Notes: generated by a model from the sequence alone, not told the origin. Shown: positions 17,492 to 27,819, counted from the stretch's first letter. The stretch is DNA of 64,000 bases from Legionella sp. PATHC035 (GCF_026191115.1 NZ_JAPHOT010000001.1:2175501-2239500); one strand, 5' to 3'. Numbers and translations are program-made.

Positions 17492-17944
17492 TTACTTTAA
17501 CGCACTAAGTACTTCGTCTACATGACCTTTGACGCTTACTTTACGCCATTCTTTGCTTAATTTTCCCTGCGGATCGATGATGAACGTACTGCGCTCAATT
17601 CCACGCACTTGTTTTCCATACATTGATTTCATTTTAATCACATCAAACAATTGGCATAATTGTTCGTCTGGATCGCTAATGAGCTCAAAAGGAAAGTTCT
17701 GTTTGGCTTTAAAATTCTCATGCGATTTTAAGCTGTCACGCGAAATTCCAAATATCTGTGCATTTAATTTTTGGAATTGGGGGTAGGCATCACGAAAATC
17801 CTGTCCCTCTGTAGTACAACCTGGTGTTGCATCCTTAGGATAAAAATAAAGGACAACATACTGTCCTTTGTAATCGCTTAGATGTGCATTAATTCCACTC
17901 GTTGCCGAAAATGCAAAATCGGGTATCGATTCACCTATATTCAT
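17492..17944 (-). CDS. bcp: Peroxiredoxin, Bcp/PrxQ family
   Basis: Thiol peroxidase that reduces hydroperoxides. The start at 17944 ([10 protein letters not shown]) is chosen because GGGAGAGAG precedes it and because the ATG overlaps the smpB stop (TAATG). The 16-residue extension of the longer frame lies inside smpB. The 150-residue protein has DATPGCTTEGQDFRD with peroxidatic Cys43. The nearby resolving cysteine of E. coli Bcp (five residues on) is absent; the only other cysteine is Cys97 in EQLCQLF. It may work as a 1-Cys enzyme or use an unusual partner. Third gene of trhO-smpB-bcp. Confidence 0.94.
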   Translation of the reverse strand: MNIGESIPDFAFSATSGINAHLSDYKGQYVVLYFYPKDATPGCTTEGQDFRDAYPQFQKLNAQIFGISRDSLKSHENFKAKQNFPFELISDPDEQLCQLFDVIKMKSMYGKQVRGIERSTFIIDPQGKLSKEWRKVSVKGHVDEVLSALK

Positions 17945-18420
17945 TACTCTCTCCCTGTTTTTTTCATGATGCGCGAACGGTCTCTTTCCCATTCACGGTC
18001 TTTAATGGAGTCTCGCTTATCATGCTCTTTTTTGCCCTTAGCCAAAGCTATTTTTATTTTTATATTATTTTTTTTCCAATATAAAGAAAGTGGAACAATA
18101 GTATAGCCTTGACGTTCAACACTGCCGATGAGGTGGTTCAATTCTTTTTTATTTAATAAGAGCTTGCGCGTACGTATTGGGTCAGGAATGGAATGAGTTG
18201 AGGCAGTAATCAGCGGTTGGATCTGGGCACCCAGCAAAAAGGCTTCACCGTTTTTGATAATGATATGTGCATCAGATAGATTAATTTTTCCAGCGCGCAG
18301 GCTTTTGACTTCCCAGCCCTCAAGTACAAGCCCGGCTTCGTACTGATCCTCAAGAAAATAATTGAAGCCTGCTTTGCGATTCAACACTATGGTTGAATCG
18401 GATTGTTTCTTATTTGTCAT
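17944..18420 (-). CDS. smpB: SsrA-binding protein SmpB
   Basis: Binds tmRNA and delivers it to stalled ribosomes for trans-translation. The 158-residue protein has the conserved [47 protein letters not shown] and [23 protein letters not shown] blocks, the last being the basic C-terminal tail. Only two bases separate it from trhO upstream, and its stop overlaps the bcp start, so the three genes form one operon. No ssrA gene was found in this window. Confidence 0.97.
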   Translation of the reverse strand: MTNKKQSDSTIVLNRKAGFNYFLEDQYEAGLVLEGWEVKSLRAGKINLSDAHIIIKNGEAFLLGAQIQPLITASTHSIPDPIRTRKLLLNKKELNHLIGSVERQGYTIVPLSLYWKKNNIKIKIALAKGKKEHDKRDSIKDREWERDRSRIMKKTGRE

Positions 18421-18422
18421 AT

Positions 18423-19190
18423 TTATTCTTTGACGCGATCGTGTTTGTAATCCAAAGGTAATTGAGGATAGACCCGATTGAGTTGATGATCAACTGCCAC
18501 GCGATTATCAAAAACAAAGCAATGTCCTTCCCAGAGCGATTCTTCTTTGGGCATTTTTTCAATATAGTTGAGAATGCCATCCTGCAAATGATAGACATTT
18601 TCAAACCCTAAATCTTTTAGGTACGCAGTGGATTTTTCGCAGCGTATCCCACCGGTGCAAAACATCGCAATTTTTTTATCTTTTTTATCGAGCAACTGGT
18701 CTTGCACATATTGTGGAAAATCACGAAAATTTTCCGTGATGGGGTTAATGGCATTTTTGAATGTGCCTAATTCAAATTCATAATCATTACGGGTATCAAT
18801 CAACACCACTTCAGGATCTTGAATTAATTCGTTCCACTCTTCAGGAGTGAGATAGGTCCCTACCGTTTTCAGCGGATCAATGTTCGTAAGACCGATGGTT
18901 ACAATTTCTTTGCGAAGTTTAACCTTAGACTTTTCAAAGGGATTTTCCTTATCAAAAGTTTCTTTAAATCTTAAATCAGCCAAACGCTCATCTTGACGGA
19001 TAAATTGGTAAAATAGATCCATTTCAGCACGCGTCCCGGCAAAACTTCCATTGATTCCTTCAGAGGCTAATATAATCGTCCCCTTGATTTTGATTTCATG
19101 CATTTTGGCAAGCAAAGGCTCGCGCATCGCTTCGAAATTTTCTAGGGAAACAAATTTATAAAATGAAGCAATCACTATTTCGTTCATCAT
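18423..19190 (-). CDS. trhO: tRNA uridine(34) hydroxylase, rhodanese family (YceA)
   Basis: Oxygen-dependent formation of 5-hydroxyuridine at the tRNA wobble position. The N-terminal acylphosphatase-like part ([28 protein letters not shown]) precedes a rhodanese domain (about 120-215) with [14 protein letters not shown] and the active loop [10 protein letters not shown] (Cys178). The 255-residue length fits. Two ATGs abut at the start; the second, at 19187, has better spacing to AGGTAG. First gene of trhO-smpB-bcp. Confidence 0.95.
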   Translation of the reverse strand: MMNEIVIASFYKFVSLENFEAMREPLLAKMHEIKIKGTIILASEGINGSFAGTRAEMDLFYQFIRQDERLADLRFKETFDKENPFEKSKVKLRKEIVTIGLTNIDPLKTVGTYLTPEEWNELIQDPEVVLIDTRNDYEFELGTFKNAINPITENFRDFPQYVQDQLLDKKDKKIAMFCTGGIRCEKSTAYLKDLGFENVYHLQDGILNYIEKMPKEESLWEGHCFVFDNRVAVDHQLNRVYPQLPLDYKHDRVKE

Positions 19191-19555
19191 ACTACCTGAA
19201 AAATAACCAAAAATAATCGACGAAAATTAACATTTACACAGAATTTAATCAATAGGCATCAATTCAATGCACCCTAAGTTTTGGTCCAATGTGAAGCAAA
19301 AGTTAGCTAAATGCGTTGACAAAAACTTACCAGCGATCATACTGTTATATACCTAAGCAACTTTAAAACCCTCAGTCTATGCGACTTGATTTTTTAGCCT
19401 TGGAGGGCTTAAAGATCAGTGATGAGTGGGCTCTGTTGTCAGTTTTAAGGGGTTTGGCATGGAAAAAGCAACAGATTAACTAGGTGTTTTGAAGTTCTGG
19501 GGTGTATATCAAAGCTATCTGCGTTTTCATTCTGCTGGCTTTATAAGGAGATAAT
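19191..19555. other. Divergent intergenic region between trhO and plaC
   Basis: This 365-base gap holds promoters for both directions. A promoter for plaC is proposed at 19316-19343. A short hairpin-like repeat (AGCCTTGGAGGGCT, 19397-19410) lies downstream of it in the probable plaC leader of about 200 bases. No open frame worth reporting. Confidence 0.4.
19316..19343 (+). promoter_or_regulatory. Putative promoter of plaC
   Basis: Perfect -35 box TTGACA (19316-19321), 16 bases, CATACT (19338-19343). It implies a leader of about 205 bases before the ATG at 19556. Found by eye. Confidence 0.4.
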
Positions 19556-20854
19556 ATGGCACATTACATTCGGAAGTTGCGTTGGTTCTTTATCCTTGGT
19601 TTTTTTATCCCGTTCATTAGTTTTGCCGCTACTCCCATAAAAACTATGGTTGTTTTTGGCGACAGTTTGTCTGATACAGGGAATACAACCCATTTACTAA
19701 AAAGTTTACGTCAGGAAGAGGATCCTGCCTTTTTAGTAGCACCTTTCAAAGCATTTGTACTCAATAAGATGGTTGAGTTTGCTGAGGAATATTATGTGCC
19801 ACAAATGGTTTTGGATTCAGGTATCGCAGTAGTTACCGATTTTTTTGATAACCAATTAGCGCCTTATATTGCCAATTTAGTCAGTAAAGTTAAATTAGTG
19901 CCTGTATTGCCAGGAAAGCCTTACTGGAATGCGCGTTTTTCTAACGGCCAGGTATGGAATGAGTATTTAGCGAAGATGCTTTCCATTTCTCCGGACGATG
20001 AAGAAGTTTATTTGAACCGTGCTTTTGGTGGAAGCTGGGCAGCTACCTATGATTATCAGCTCACCGTATGGAATTTGATTCGTCATCCATTAGGAACAAT
20101 CAAAAATCTGATTGTAGGAAAATTGGTTCCACCTAGTCTTGGCTTAACGGTTCAGGCTTATTTGCTCGAACATCCAACCTTAAGTGATGAAACCGTGTTT
20201 TTTATTTTCTCAGGAAGTAATGATTACATTAATGTCTTGTTCTTTGAGGATAATTACAACACTGAAGTGATGAGCACTTATGTTGATAATGTTCTATCAG
20301 GTGCTGGTTCAGCAGTGATGAAATTAATGCAAGCAGGAGCACGACGTTTTGTGATTATGGGGCTGCCTCATATAGGGGATACACCTCGTATGGTGCAAAC
20401 CACTGATCGAGAGGTTTTGAATAATGCAGTGGATATGCACAATGAGCGTCTTCAAAATCGTATGAAAGAATGGGCGAAAATTTACCCCGATTCTAATTTT
20501 CTTTACATCGATATGGGCGATTATTTGTCACGCGCTTTAAAAAACCCAGAAAATTATGGCTTTACCAATACTACAGAAGCGTGTATCGATGTGAAGTTTC
20601 CAATGTATGATGCATTCCGCAACTCACCTTTTGCGAACAACTATGTATTACGTTACGCACAAGTACTGCAATACCGAGATGCGAGCTTTGCTGCTGGGGA
20701 TAAAAACTATCATGTATGTGATACGCCTGACAGCTATTTGTTCTGGGATGAAATTCATCCAAGTACGCGTGCTCATGGACTTCTTGCTTTTGAAGTATGT
20801 AAGGCAATGAAATATCACGGATATGACGTAACCTGTGAAAATCCAATAGAGTAA
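19556..20854 (+). CDS. plaC: GDSL phospholipase A / glycerophospholipid:cholesterol acyltransferase, PlaC type
   Basis: Secreted lipolytic enzyme. A signal sequence (residues 1-25, cleavage likely after SFA) precedes GDSL block I VVFGDSLSDTGN with Ser37. SGSNDY (block III) and WDEIHPSTRAH with Asp398/His401 (block V) complete the triad. Cys343 and Cys388 bracket a 46-residue segment, matching the disulfide loop that in L. pneumophila PlaC is processed by the ProA protease to activate the enzyme. The 432-residue length agrees with PlaC rather than the shorter PlaA. AAGGAG ribosome site. The symbol rests on length, the loop and family motifs. Confidence 0.88.
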   Translation: MAHYIRKLRWFFILGFFIPFISFAATPIKTMVVFGDSLSDTGNTTHLLKSLRQEEDPAFLVAPFKAFVLNKMVEFAEEYYVPQMVLDSGIAVVTDFFDNQLAPYIANLVSKVKLVPVLPGKPYWNARFSNGQVWNEYLAKMLSISPDDEEVYLNRAFGGSWAATYDYQLTVWNLIRHPLGTIKNLIVGKLVPPSLGLTVQAYLLEHPTLSDETVFFIFSGSNDYINVLFFEDNYNTEVMSTYVDNVLSGAGSAVMKLMQAGARRFVIMGLPHIGDTPRMVQTTDREVLNNAVDMHNERLQNRMKEWAKIYPDSNFLYIDMGDYLSRALKNPENYGFTNTTEACIDVKFPMYDAFRNSPFANNYVLRYAQVLQYRDASFAAGDKNYHVCDTPDSYLFWDEIHPSTRAHGLLAFEVCKAMKYHGYDVTCENPIE

Positions 20855-20900
20855 AACGCGGTGAGGACGGCTGAGTTTAATTATTCTAGGTAGAAAATAG

Positions 20901-21047
20901 CCCTCATCCTCCCCTAAAGGCACCTTCTCCCTTGCAGGGAGAAGGGATTTCTTTTATAGCAATCCTTACGCCCACAAGTGGGGAGATGGGATCTTTTTTT
21001 AGAGTCATCCCCTCTCCCGCTTTTGGGAGAGGGGCAGGGGTGATGGG
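20901..21047. repeat. Dispersed palindromic element, module order A-B
   Basis: It starts CCCTCATCC with the A hairpin (CTTCTCCCTTGCAGGGAGAAG) and ends with the B hairpin (CCCCTCTCCCGC...GGGAGAGGGG) and GGGGTGATGGG. About 80 bases lie between modules. The layout matches one unit of the 673-1247 array. It sits in the 436-base gap between plaC and glmS; the remaining 240 bases are AT-rich promoter sequence for glmS. Confidence 0.85.
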
Positions 21048-21290
21048 TTCTTTTTGTAAAAACAATGAATATATCTATAATTTAAAGATAGTAGTCGTAG
21101 TCGGAATTTTCTTTTTATGAGTTCTATTTATGGCTGTATTCCATATTTGATTTTAGAAGATAATTTGTGGCAGCGTCCTTTCTCAATCTATTACGAATCA
21201 TGTTAGTGATTTATAAATGTTTATGGCATAATTGCCGTTTTTTTATTGATATATCGTTCATATGCGGTTGTTGAAACGAGGAGCAGGTTT

Positions 21291-23105
21291 ATGTGTGGGA
21301 TTATGGGAGCTGTGTCTGAAAGGGATATCAGTAAAATTCTACTGGAAGGTCTACGTCGCTTGGAATATAGAGGTTATGATTCGGCCGGGATTGCGGTAAT
21401 CGATAATCAAGGGAATTTAAAGCGTGTGCGAATTCAGGGTAAGGTGCAAAATTTAGCGGATGCAATGCAAGAAACCGCCATTGCGGGGAATACTGGCATC
21501 GCACACACCAGATGGGCGACACATGGTAGGCCTTCTGAGCAAAATGCCCATCCTCATTTATCCCATGGACAAATTGCATTAGTACATAATGGTATTATTG
21601 AAAATCATGAAAAATTACGCCATGAATTAACGATGAAGGGCTATCAGTTCACCTCTGAAACCGATACAGAAGTGGCGGCTCATTTAATTCATTACCACTA
21701 TCAACAGAATGAAAATTTACTGGCAGCAGTGCAAACTGCTGCTGCAGAAATGGATGGTGCGTTTGCTTTGGGTGTTATGCATCAACATAGACCCATGGAG
21801 CTTGTTGCAGTTCGTAAAGGGAGCCCCTTGGTTGTTGGTTTAGGCATCGGTGAAAATTTTATCGCTTCTGATGGACTGGCATTAAAGTCTTTTGCACAAT
21901 CAGTGATCTACTTAGAGGAGGGCGACAGTGCTTTTATCACCTCGAAAAGTGTGACCATTTATAATGCATCCAAATCGGTTGTTGAACGGCCTCTCCATCC
22001 TTTGACAAGTGATGCTGAAACGGTAAGCAAAGGGCCTTATCGGCATTTTATGCTCAAGGAAATTTTTGAGCAATCTAAGGTACTGACTGATACTTTAGAA
22101 GGTCGCATAAATAGCCTCGAAGTACTTAAAGCCAGTTTTGGTGAACGAGCCTCTCATGTATTTCCGATGGTAAAACAAATTCATATTGTTGCTTGTGGTA
22201 CCAGTTATCATGCCGGAATGATTGCCAAATATTGGTTAGAATCTTTAGCGGGATTACCCACTCAAGTTGAAATCGCTAGTGAATACCGTTATCGAGATGT
22301 TGTTGTACCCCAGGATACTTTATTTATTACCGTGTCCCAATCTGGAGAAACAGCAGACACTCTCGCTGCTTTGCAAAAAGCAAAAAAAATGAATTATTTG
22401 GCTACCTTGGCTATTTGTAATGTGGCAACAAGTACTTTGGTCAGGGAGGCAGACTGTGTTTTCCTAACGCGTGCTGGAATCGAGATTGGGGTGGCATCGA
22501 CTAAAGCATTTACCACTCAATTAGTTGCTTTCTTGATGTTAGCCGCAGCACTTTCTCATGATAATCGGGCTAATGAAATCTTAAAACAATTGCAAGAGTT
22601 GCCGGCATGTTGTGAGCGTGCATTACAAATGAATGAGGAAATTGAAGAACTCGCATCTCTATTTGTTAATAAAGCTCATGCTTTATTCTTAGGGCGCGGG
22701 GTGCAGTATCCAGTAGCTCTTGAAGGGGCTTTAAAATTAAAGGAAATTTCTTATATTCACGCAGAAGCCTATCCTTCTGGAGAGTTAAAACATGGTCCTT
22801 TGGCTTTAGTTGATGAAAATATGCCTGTTGTTGCCGTTGCTCCTAATGATGAACTGCTGGATAAATTAAAATCTAATCTGCATGAAGTGAGTGCACGCGG
22901 TGGTCAGTTATTTGTTTTTGTTGATAATACTCAAAACTGGCAATCGAATGGCACGCGTTTAATTAAGGTACCATACTGTGGTCTGTGGATTGCGCCAATA
23001 GTTTATACGATACCTCTGCAATTGTTGGCTTACCATGTCGCTGTTGCTAAAGGTACGGATGTTGATCAACCGCGCAATCTTGCCAAGTCAGTGACTGTTG
23101 AGTGA
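21291..23105 (+). CDS. glmS: Glutamine-fructose-6-phosphate aminotransferase (isomerising)
   Basis: First step of UDP-GlcNAc synthesis, feeding peptidoglycan and LPS. The start at 21291 (MCGIMGAVS) is required because Cys2 must become the N-terminal nucleophile; GAGGAGCAGG precedes it. The longer open frame from 21246 is not used. The 604-residue protein has the glutaminase domain (LRRLEYRGYDSAG, HTRWATHG, HNGIIENH) and two SIS domains (VACGTSYHAG, TVSQSGETADT, GVASTKAFTTQ). It ends DQPRNLAKSVTVE as usual. No glmS ribozyme or sRNA site was seen. Confidence 0.98.
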   Translation: MCGIMGAVSERDISKILLEGLRRLEYRGYDSAGIAVIDNQGNLKRVRIQGKVQNLADAMQETAIAGNTGIAHTRWATHGRPSEQNAHPHLSHGQIALVHNGIIENHEKLRHELTMKGYQFTSETDTEVAAHLIHYHYQQNENLLAAVQTAAAEMDGAFALGVMHQHRPMELVAVRKGSPLVVGLGIGENFIASDGLALKSFAQSVIYLEEGDSAFITSKSVTIYNASKSVVERPLHPLTSDAETVSKGPYRHFMLKEIFEQSKVLTDTLEGRINSLEVLKASFGERASHVFPMVKQIHIVACGTSYHAGMIAKYWLESLAGLPTQVEIASEYRYRDVVVPQDTLFITVSQSGETADTLAALQKAKKMNYLATLAICNVATSTLVREADCVFLTRAGIEIGVASTKAFTTQLVAFLMLAAALSHDNRANEILKQLQELPACCERALQMNEEIEELASLFVNKAHALFLGRGVQYPVALEGALKLKEISYIHAEAYPSGELKHGPLALVDENMPVVAVAPNDELLDKLKSNLHEVSARGGQLFVFVDNTQNWQSNGTRLIKVPYCGLWIAPIVYTIPLQLLAYHVAVAKGTDVDQPRNLAKSVTVE

Positions 23106-23204
23106 TAATGTGGCGGTTTTTTAAACGACTCACCCAGACTATGCCAGCAAGGTTTCGGGTGCGGTAATCAAATTGTTCAATGTTTATGTTTTACGGGGAT
23201 GTAA

Positions 23205-25547
23205 ATGACTCAAGAGATGTCGGGATTAGCTGCGATTATTGCGCAAGAGCTTAAAGTGAAACCAGCGCAGGTAGAAGCGTCCATTCGTCTGCTCAATGAA
23301 GGGGCAACAGTTCCTTTTATTGCTCGTTATCGCAAAGAGGCAACTGAAGGATTAGATGATGTGCAATTACGCTTTATTGATGAGCGCGTACTTTATTTAC
23401 GAGAATTGGATGAACGTCGTGCTGTAGTTTTACAGTCTATCCGAGAACAAGAGAAACTAACTCCTGAGCTTGAAAAAAGCATTTTGGCTGCAGACACTAA
23501 AACTCGTCTTGAAGATTTATATCTACCCTATAGGCCTAAGCGTCGGACCAAGGCTCAAATTGCCATAGAGGCAGGCTTAGAGCCATTAGCTCAGGCTCTT
23601 TGGAAAAATCCAGATCTGGATCCCGAAGAACACGCCGTGCAATTTATCAATCCTGAGGCTGGTGTTGAGGATGCGAAAGCCGCATTAGAAGGCGCGCGGC
23701 ATATATTAATGGAGCATTTTGCAGAAGATGCGGATTTAATTAATGAGCTGCGCGAATATTTGTGGCAGCATGGTATTGTCAAATCAATAGGCAGCTCTAA
23801 GAAAAAAGAAACGGTAAACAAATTTTCAGATTACTTTGAATATGCCGAAGCGATTAAAAAGATCCCCTCGCATCGTGCATTAGCTTTATTCCGTGGCCGT
23901 CGGGAAAGTGTTTTACAAGTGAGTCTTACCTTACCTGAGCACGAAGAAACCTACGGTGAAAATAAATTAGCTGTGCATTTCAATATTGCTGACCAGCAAA
24001 GAAAAGCGGACAGTTGGCTCCTTGAAACGGTACGCTTGACCTGGAAGGTAAAATTATTTACTAAGCTTGAGCTGGAATTACTTACTCGTTTACGAGAAAT
24101 GGCCGATGAAGAAGCAATCAAAGTATTTTCCAGAAATTTACGTGATTTGTTACTTGCTGCACCCGCTGGTCCCCAAATCACTATCGGTCTGGATCCTGGA
24201 ATCAGAACGGGTGTTAAAGTCGTTGTCGTTGATGCGACCGGTAAGTTACTGGATTACACGGTTATTTTTCCATTTGCGCCCCAAAATGAATGGCATCAGG
24301 GAATTACTGATTTGGCTAAATTGGCCGCAAAACACCAGGTCAATTTAATCAGTATTGGTAATGGAACTGGCTCTCGCGAAACAGAGCGCTTAGTTTCTGA
24401 TTTAATAAAAATGTATCCTGATTTGAAACTGACTAAAATTATTGTGAGTGAAGCCGGTGCATCTGTTTATTCGGCTTCTGAAATCGCTTCTCAGGAATTT
24501 CCTGATTTAGATGTTACCTTGAGAGGAGCTGTTTCTATTGCACGTCGTCTCCAAGATCCTCTTGCAGAATTGGTCAAAATTGAAGCCAAGTCTATTGGCG
24601 TAGGCCAATACCAACATGATGTGAATCAAACTCGCTTGGCGCGTTGTTTGGATGGTGTAGTTGAAGATTGCGTGAATGCTGTTGGTGTTGATGTAAATAC
24701 TGCTTCTGCGGCTCTTCTATCTCATGTTTCGGGTCTTAATGAGGCTTTAGCCAAGAACATAGTGCTTTATCGTGATGAACATGGCGCATTCAAAAACCGG
24801 ATGGATTTAAAAAAAGTAAATCGTATGGGTGAAAAAGCATTTCAACAAGCCGCAGGTTTTTTACGTATCATGCATGGAGATAATCCTTTAGATGCCTCCT
24901 GTGTTCATCCAGAAGCTTATCCTTTAGTAGAAAAAATTATTGCAGATAAAAAAGTTGATATTAAAAAACTAATTGGCAATAAAGAAGTTTTACATAGTGT
25001 GAATGCAGAACAATTTATCGATGAGCAATTTGGTCTGCCTACCATAAGAGATGTGTTGCGTGAATTGGAAAAACCGGGTCGCGATCCCAGACCGGAGTTT
25101 AAAACAGCACAATTCAAAGAAGGTGTTGAAGACATTGAACATTTACACGAAGGTATGATCCTTGAAGGGGTTGTCAGTAATGTCACTAACTTTGGTGCCT
25201 TTGTGGATATTGGCGTTCATCAAGATGGATTAGTCCATATTTCAGCGATGACCAATAAATTTATTTCTGATCCACGTACCGTAGTGAAGGCCGGTGATAT
25301 CGTAACAGTTAAAGTAATTGAAGTTGATAAAGAAAGAAAACGGATTGGCTTAAGTATGAAATTGGAAGATCAACCGGCGAGCCAACCCGTTAAAAAAGTT
25401 GCAAAAACATCTGAAGTGAAAAAACAACCGCCAGTTAAAAAAGCAGAGCATAAGAAAAAACCTGAGGCTAAAAAAGTTGAGCCAGTTAAAAAAACGGTAT
25501 TTAATACGGCAATGGCAGATGCATTAGCTAAATTAAAGCGTAATTAA
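23205..25547 (+). CDS. tex: Tex transcription accessory protein, S1 RNA-binding
   Basis: Nucleic-acid-binding protein linked to transcription tolerance and, in pathogens, toxin expression. The 780-residue chain has the N-terminal helical scaffold ([23 protein letters not shown]), the YqgF-like core ([14 protein letters not shown]), helix-hairpin-helix parts ([19 protein letters not shown]), and an S1 domain at about 650-720 ([21 protein letters not shown]). The last 55 residues are a Lys/Pro/Val-rich tail that looks like a lineage-specific RNA-binding extension. Confidence 0.97.
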   Translation: MTQEMSGLAAIIAQELKVKPAQVEASIRLLNEGATVPFIARYRKEATEGLDDVQLRFIDERVLYLRELDERRAVVLQSIREQEKLTPELEKSILAADTKTRLEDLYLPYRPKRRTKAQIAIEAGLEPLAQALWKNPDLDPEEHAVQFINPEAGVEDAKAALEGARHILMEHFAEDADLINELREYLWQHGIVKSIGSSKKKETVNKFSDYFEYAEAIKKIPSHRALALFRGRRESVLQVSLTLPEHEETYGENKLAVHFNIADQQRKADSWLLETVRLTWKVKLFTKLELELLTRLREMADEEAIKVFSRNLRDLLLAAPAGPQITIGLDPGIRTGVKVVVVDATGKLLDYTVIFPFAPQNEWHQGITDLAKLAAKHQVNLISIGNGTGSRETERLVSDLIKMYPDLKLTKIIVSEAGASVYSASEIASQEFPDLDVTLRGAVSIARRLQDPLAELVKIEAKSIGVGQYQHDVNQTRLARCLDGVVEDCVNAVGVDVNTASAALLSHVSGLNEALAKNIVLYRDEHGAFKNRMDLKKVNRMGEKAFQQAAGFLRIMHGDNPLDASCVHPEAYPLVEKIIADKKVDIKKLIGNKEVLHSVNAEQFIDEQFGLPTIRDVLRELEKPGRDPRPEFKTAQFKEGVEDIEHLHEGMILEGVVSNVTNFGAFVDIGVHQDGLVHISAMTNKFISDPRTVVKAGDIVTVKVIEVDKERKRIGLSMKLEDQPASQPVKKVAKTSEVKKQPPVKKAEHKKKPEAKKVEPVKKTVFNTAMADALAKLKRN

Positions 25548-25583
25548 AACCTGGGGTGGCGCTTGGTTTATAAAGTCAGAGCT

Positions 25584-25686
25584 CCCTCTCCCATCCGTGG
25601 GAGAGTGGTAGTGGTGAGGGTTCATTAGCTGCAGTCAAAACCCTCATCCGCCCAAACGGGCACCTTATCCCCATAGGGAGTAGGAG
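25584..25686. repeat. Dispersed palindromic element, module order B-A
   Basis: Module B (25584-25620, CCCTCTCCCATCCGTGGGAGAG ... GGTGAGGG), 20 bases, then module A (25641-25686, CCCTCATCCGCCC..CGGGCACCTTATCCCC..GGGAG). Fills most of the gap between tex and yciA. Confidence 0.8.
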
Positions 25687-25745
25687 TTTTTCTCTTAATT
25701 TAATGAAAGTGTCCCCTGGCTACATCTAACATAAAATGGTGAATC

Positions 25746-26129
25746 ATGACCAATACCCCCAAAGGAGAGTTAACTATTCAGACTTTGGCGATGCCAGCAG
25801 ATACCAACGCCAATGGTGATATATTTGGTGGGTGGATTGTGTCACAAATGGATTTAGCCGCAGGGATATTGGCAAAAAAATTGGCATTAGGACGTGTAGC
25901 TACAGTGGCTATTCATTCAATGAATTTCTTAAAACCAGTTCATGTGGGGGATCTTGTGAGCTGTTATGTTACGTTGGTAAAACAAGGCAATAGCTCTATG
26001 ACATTTAATGTTGAGGTCTGGGCTCATCCTGCGACTCACAATGAAACGTATCAAGTCACCGAAGGTGTTTTTGTTTTTGTTGCCATAAACGAAGAAGGTA
26101 GACCAAGAGAGGTGCCTAAAAAAATATGA
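25746..26129 (+). CDS. yciA: Acyl-CoA thioesterase, YciA hot-dog family
   Basis: Hydrolyses acyl-CoA esters. The 127-residue hot-dog fold shows the family motif MPADTNANGDIFGGWIVSQMD with the catalytic Asp, followed by HSMNFLKPVHVGDLVSCY and FVFVAINEEGRPREVPK. The last bases overlap the next gene by 4 (ATGA), implying translational coupling. Confidence 0.94.
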   Translation: MTNTPKGELTIQTLAMPADTNANGDIFGGWIVSQMDLAAGILAKKLALGRVATVAIHSMNFLKPVHVGDLVSCYVTLVKQGNSSMTFNVEVWAHPATHNETYQVTEGVFVFVAINEEGRPREVPKKI

Positions 26130-27763
26130 CCCATAATTCGTCAGAACTATACCACCTACTCACGGAAATGGCGACCCACATTGAACAAAATGCGGAACCG
26201 GACCCTCAGTTATATACTTTATTTTTTCAAGAACCTGAACTCGCTTTTAAATTAGTGGATATCATCAATAACCTAGAAGAAACGTTAGATGAAGGCCTTT
26301 CGGTTTATTCAGCATGTGTTTTTGCGTTAGATATTTGTGTCGCTCAATTGCAAGGAGCTGCAGAGGGTAATAATAAAGTCACAGCAAAGACCTTGACTCA
26401 ATTGATGAATCATTTAGCTGAAATGATTGATTCACGCAAACACACCCTCAGCTTTTGGCTTCCTGCATTAAATTCCTTTTATGAATCGCATGTTGAATTG
26501 ACTGAAGATTTAAAGAATGCCTATTACGATCTGGCCAGCGATGAGGAAGAATCCAGTCCTGCAGGTGAGCCGATTTCACATTTAGATGCTATTCGTGATT
26601 TGATTCACGAATTATCTGACCTAAACGTTTTTGAAATCGCCGAAAATTTTTTCGCGCAGAGCTATGCAATGCCCGCAGACTTTTTTATCGATCTTATGGT
26701 GGATTTATATAATATCGAGGAGGGGGCAGATATTGCCTTGCTCATTTTATTACATCCCAAGGCTGAGGTGCGTGACATTGCGATTAATACACTGGGTCAA
26801 ATTATCGAGTTTGTGACTTTTTCTTCTATATCTCTTTCACGCTTGCAGACAATAATGCATTGGTATCCAGAGCGTTATCACGCACTATTTAATTCTTGGA
26901 TTAAAACGCAACGTAAAAAAGGGGTTGTATTTGCACCGGAACAGGAAGCGGCGCAAGTGACTATTCGGGCTACTGAAGTGGATGGTACCGGCTCACAGGG
27001 TATTTTTCTCAATGTGCGTCAACGGAGGAAAAATAGACTGTGTGGTTTATTACTAAAGTATGATTTAGGAATTAAAGATGCATGGATAACGCCGGTTCTA
27101 TCAGCCAAAGATGTAAAGGATTATTATAAAAAGGCTTTTGATGAGAACGTCACGCTTCGTGAAGTCGATTTATCTTATTTCACCATGATGGTGGAACATT
27201 TTTTGGCGATAACAATAGAAAAAGATGAGATACCTAATATTCAATTTTTAGAAATTCAAGAACTATTAGGCATACGCATCCGCCCTGTGAAATTGGATTT
27301 AGATTATCTCTTTGAACAGATGAGTGTTCAAATCACGCCATTCACCCAAGAAGTGATTTCTGAATCCCTACGCCGTTCAAAATCATGGCTTAAAAGTAAA
27401 TCGTTTACTGAATCCTGGTATTTGGAAAATCCTTTAGTGGATAAGATTGTTAATCATAACAGCACTTTTGTTGATGGAATTAGAGTGTGTAGCATGGAAG
27501 ATGCCATGGATGCAGTATTTTCTGAAGAGATGGAAATACACCGCGATAAATGGCAATTTCATTTTTTATGGATTGCCTTATGGATGAAAGCGAAAGAGAA
27601 ACGAAATGAAAAAATATGGCGTGATAGTTTTCTGATTGCGTACACCATTTATCAAGGAAAACCCTTGAAAGAGATTCCTGTGATGCAAGAGATTTGTCGG
27701 CAAACGGTGATTAATAGCGTGGAAACCATGCAAGAGAGACGAACACACCTAAGTCAGGAGTAA
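26126..27763 (+). CDS. Conserved-looking hypothetical protein coupled to yciA
   Basis: Not recognised. The 545-residue soluble protein has no signal peptide or membrane segment. The first 330 residues are mostly acidic alpha-helical, with a HEAT-like stretch (about 195-225: DIALLILLHPKAEVRDIAINTLGQ). The middle (about 265-330) is richer in beta (VTIRATEVDGTGSQGIFLNVRQRRKNRL), and the C-terminal third is helical and Trp-rich. Its ATGA overlap with yciA suggests a shared role or at least co-expression. The helical solenoid-like part suggests protein-protein contacts; no catalytic motif was found. Confidence 0.85.
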   Translation: MTHNSSELYHLLTEMATHIEQNAEPDPQLYTLFFQEPELAFKLVDIINNLEETLDEGLSVYSACVFALDICVAQLQGAAEGNNKVTAKTLTQLMNHLAEMIDSRKHTLSFWLPALNSFYESHVELTEDLKNAYYDLASDEEESSPAGEPISHLDAIRDLIHELSDLNVFEIAENFFAQSYAMPADFFIDLMVDLYNIEEGADIALLILLHPKAEVRDIAINTLGQIIEFVTFSSISLSRLQTIMHWYPERYHALFNSWIKTQRKKGVVFAPEQEAAQVTIRATEVDGTGSQGIFLNVRQRRKNRLCGLLLKYDLGIKDAWITPVLSAKDVKDYYKKAFDENVTLREVDLSYFTMMVEHFLAITIEKDEIPNIQFLEIQELLGIRIRPVKLDLDYLFEQMSVQITPFTQEVISESLRRSKSWLKSKSFTESWYLENPLVDKIVNHNSTFVDGIRVCSMEDAMDAVFSEEMEIHRDKWQFHFLWIALWMKAKEKRNEKIWRDSFLIAYTIYQGKPLKEIPVMQEICRQTVINSVETMQERRTHLSQE

Positions 27764-27776
27764 GAAGAGCCTACCT

Positions 27777-27819
27777 CATCCCAAGCGGAGCAGGGGAGCT
27801 GCTCGTTGCGCTCGGGATG
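27777..27819. other. Long nested hairpin upstream of ribE
   Basis: Outer arms CATCCCAAGCG / CGCTCGGGATG enclose an inner hairpin GAGCA-7-TGCTC. It sits 14 bases after the stop of the upstream gene and 65 bases before ribE. No T run follows on the plus strand. It could be an attenuator, a termination or mRNA-stability structure, or a degenerate repeat. It does not look like an FMN riboswitch. Confidence 0.6.
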
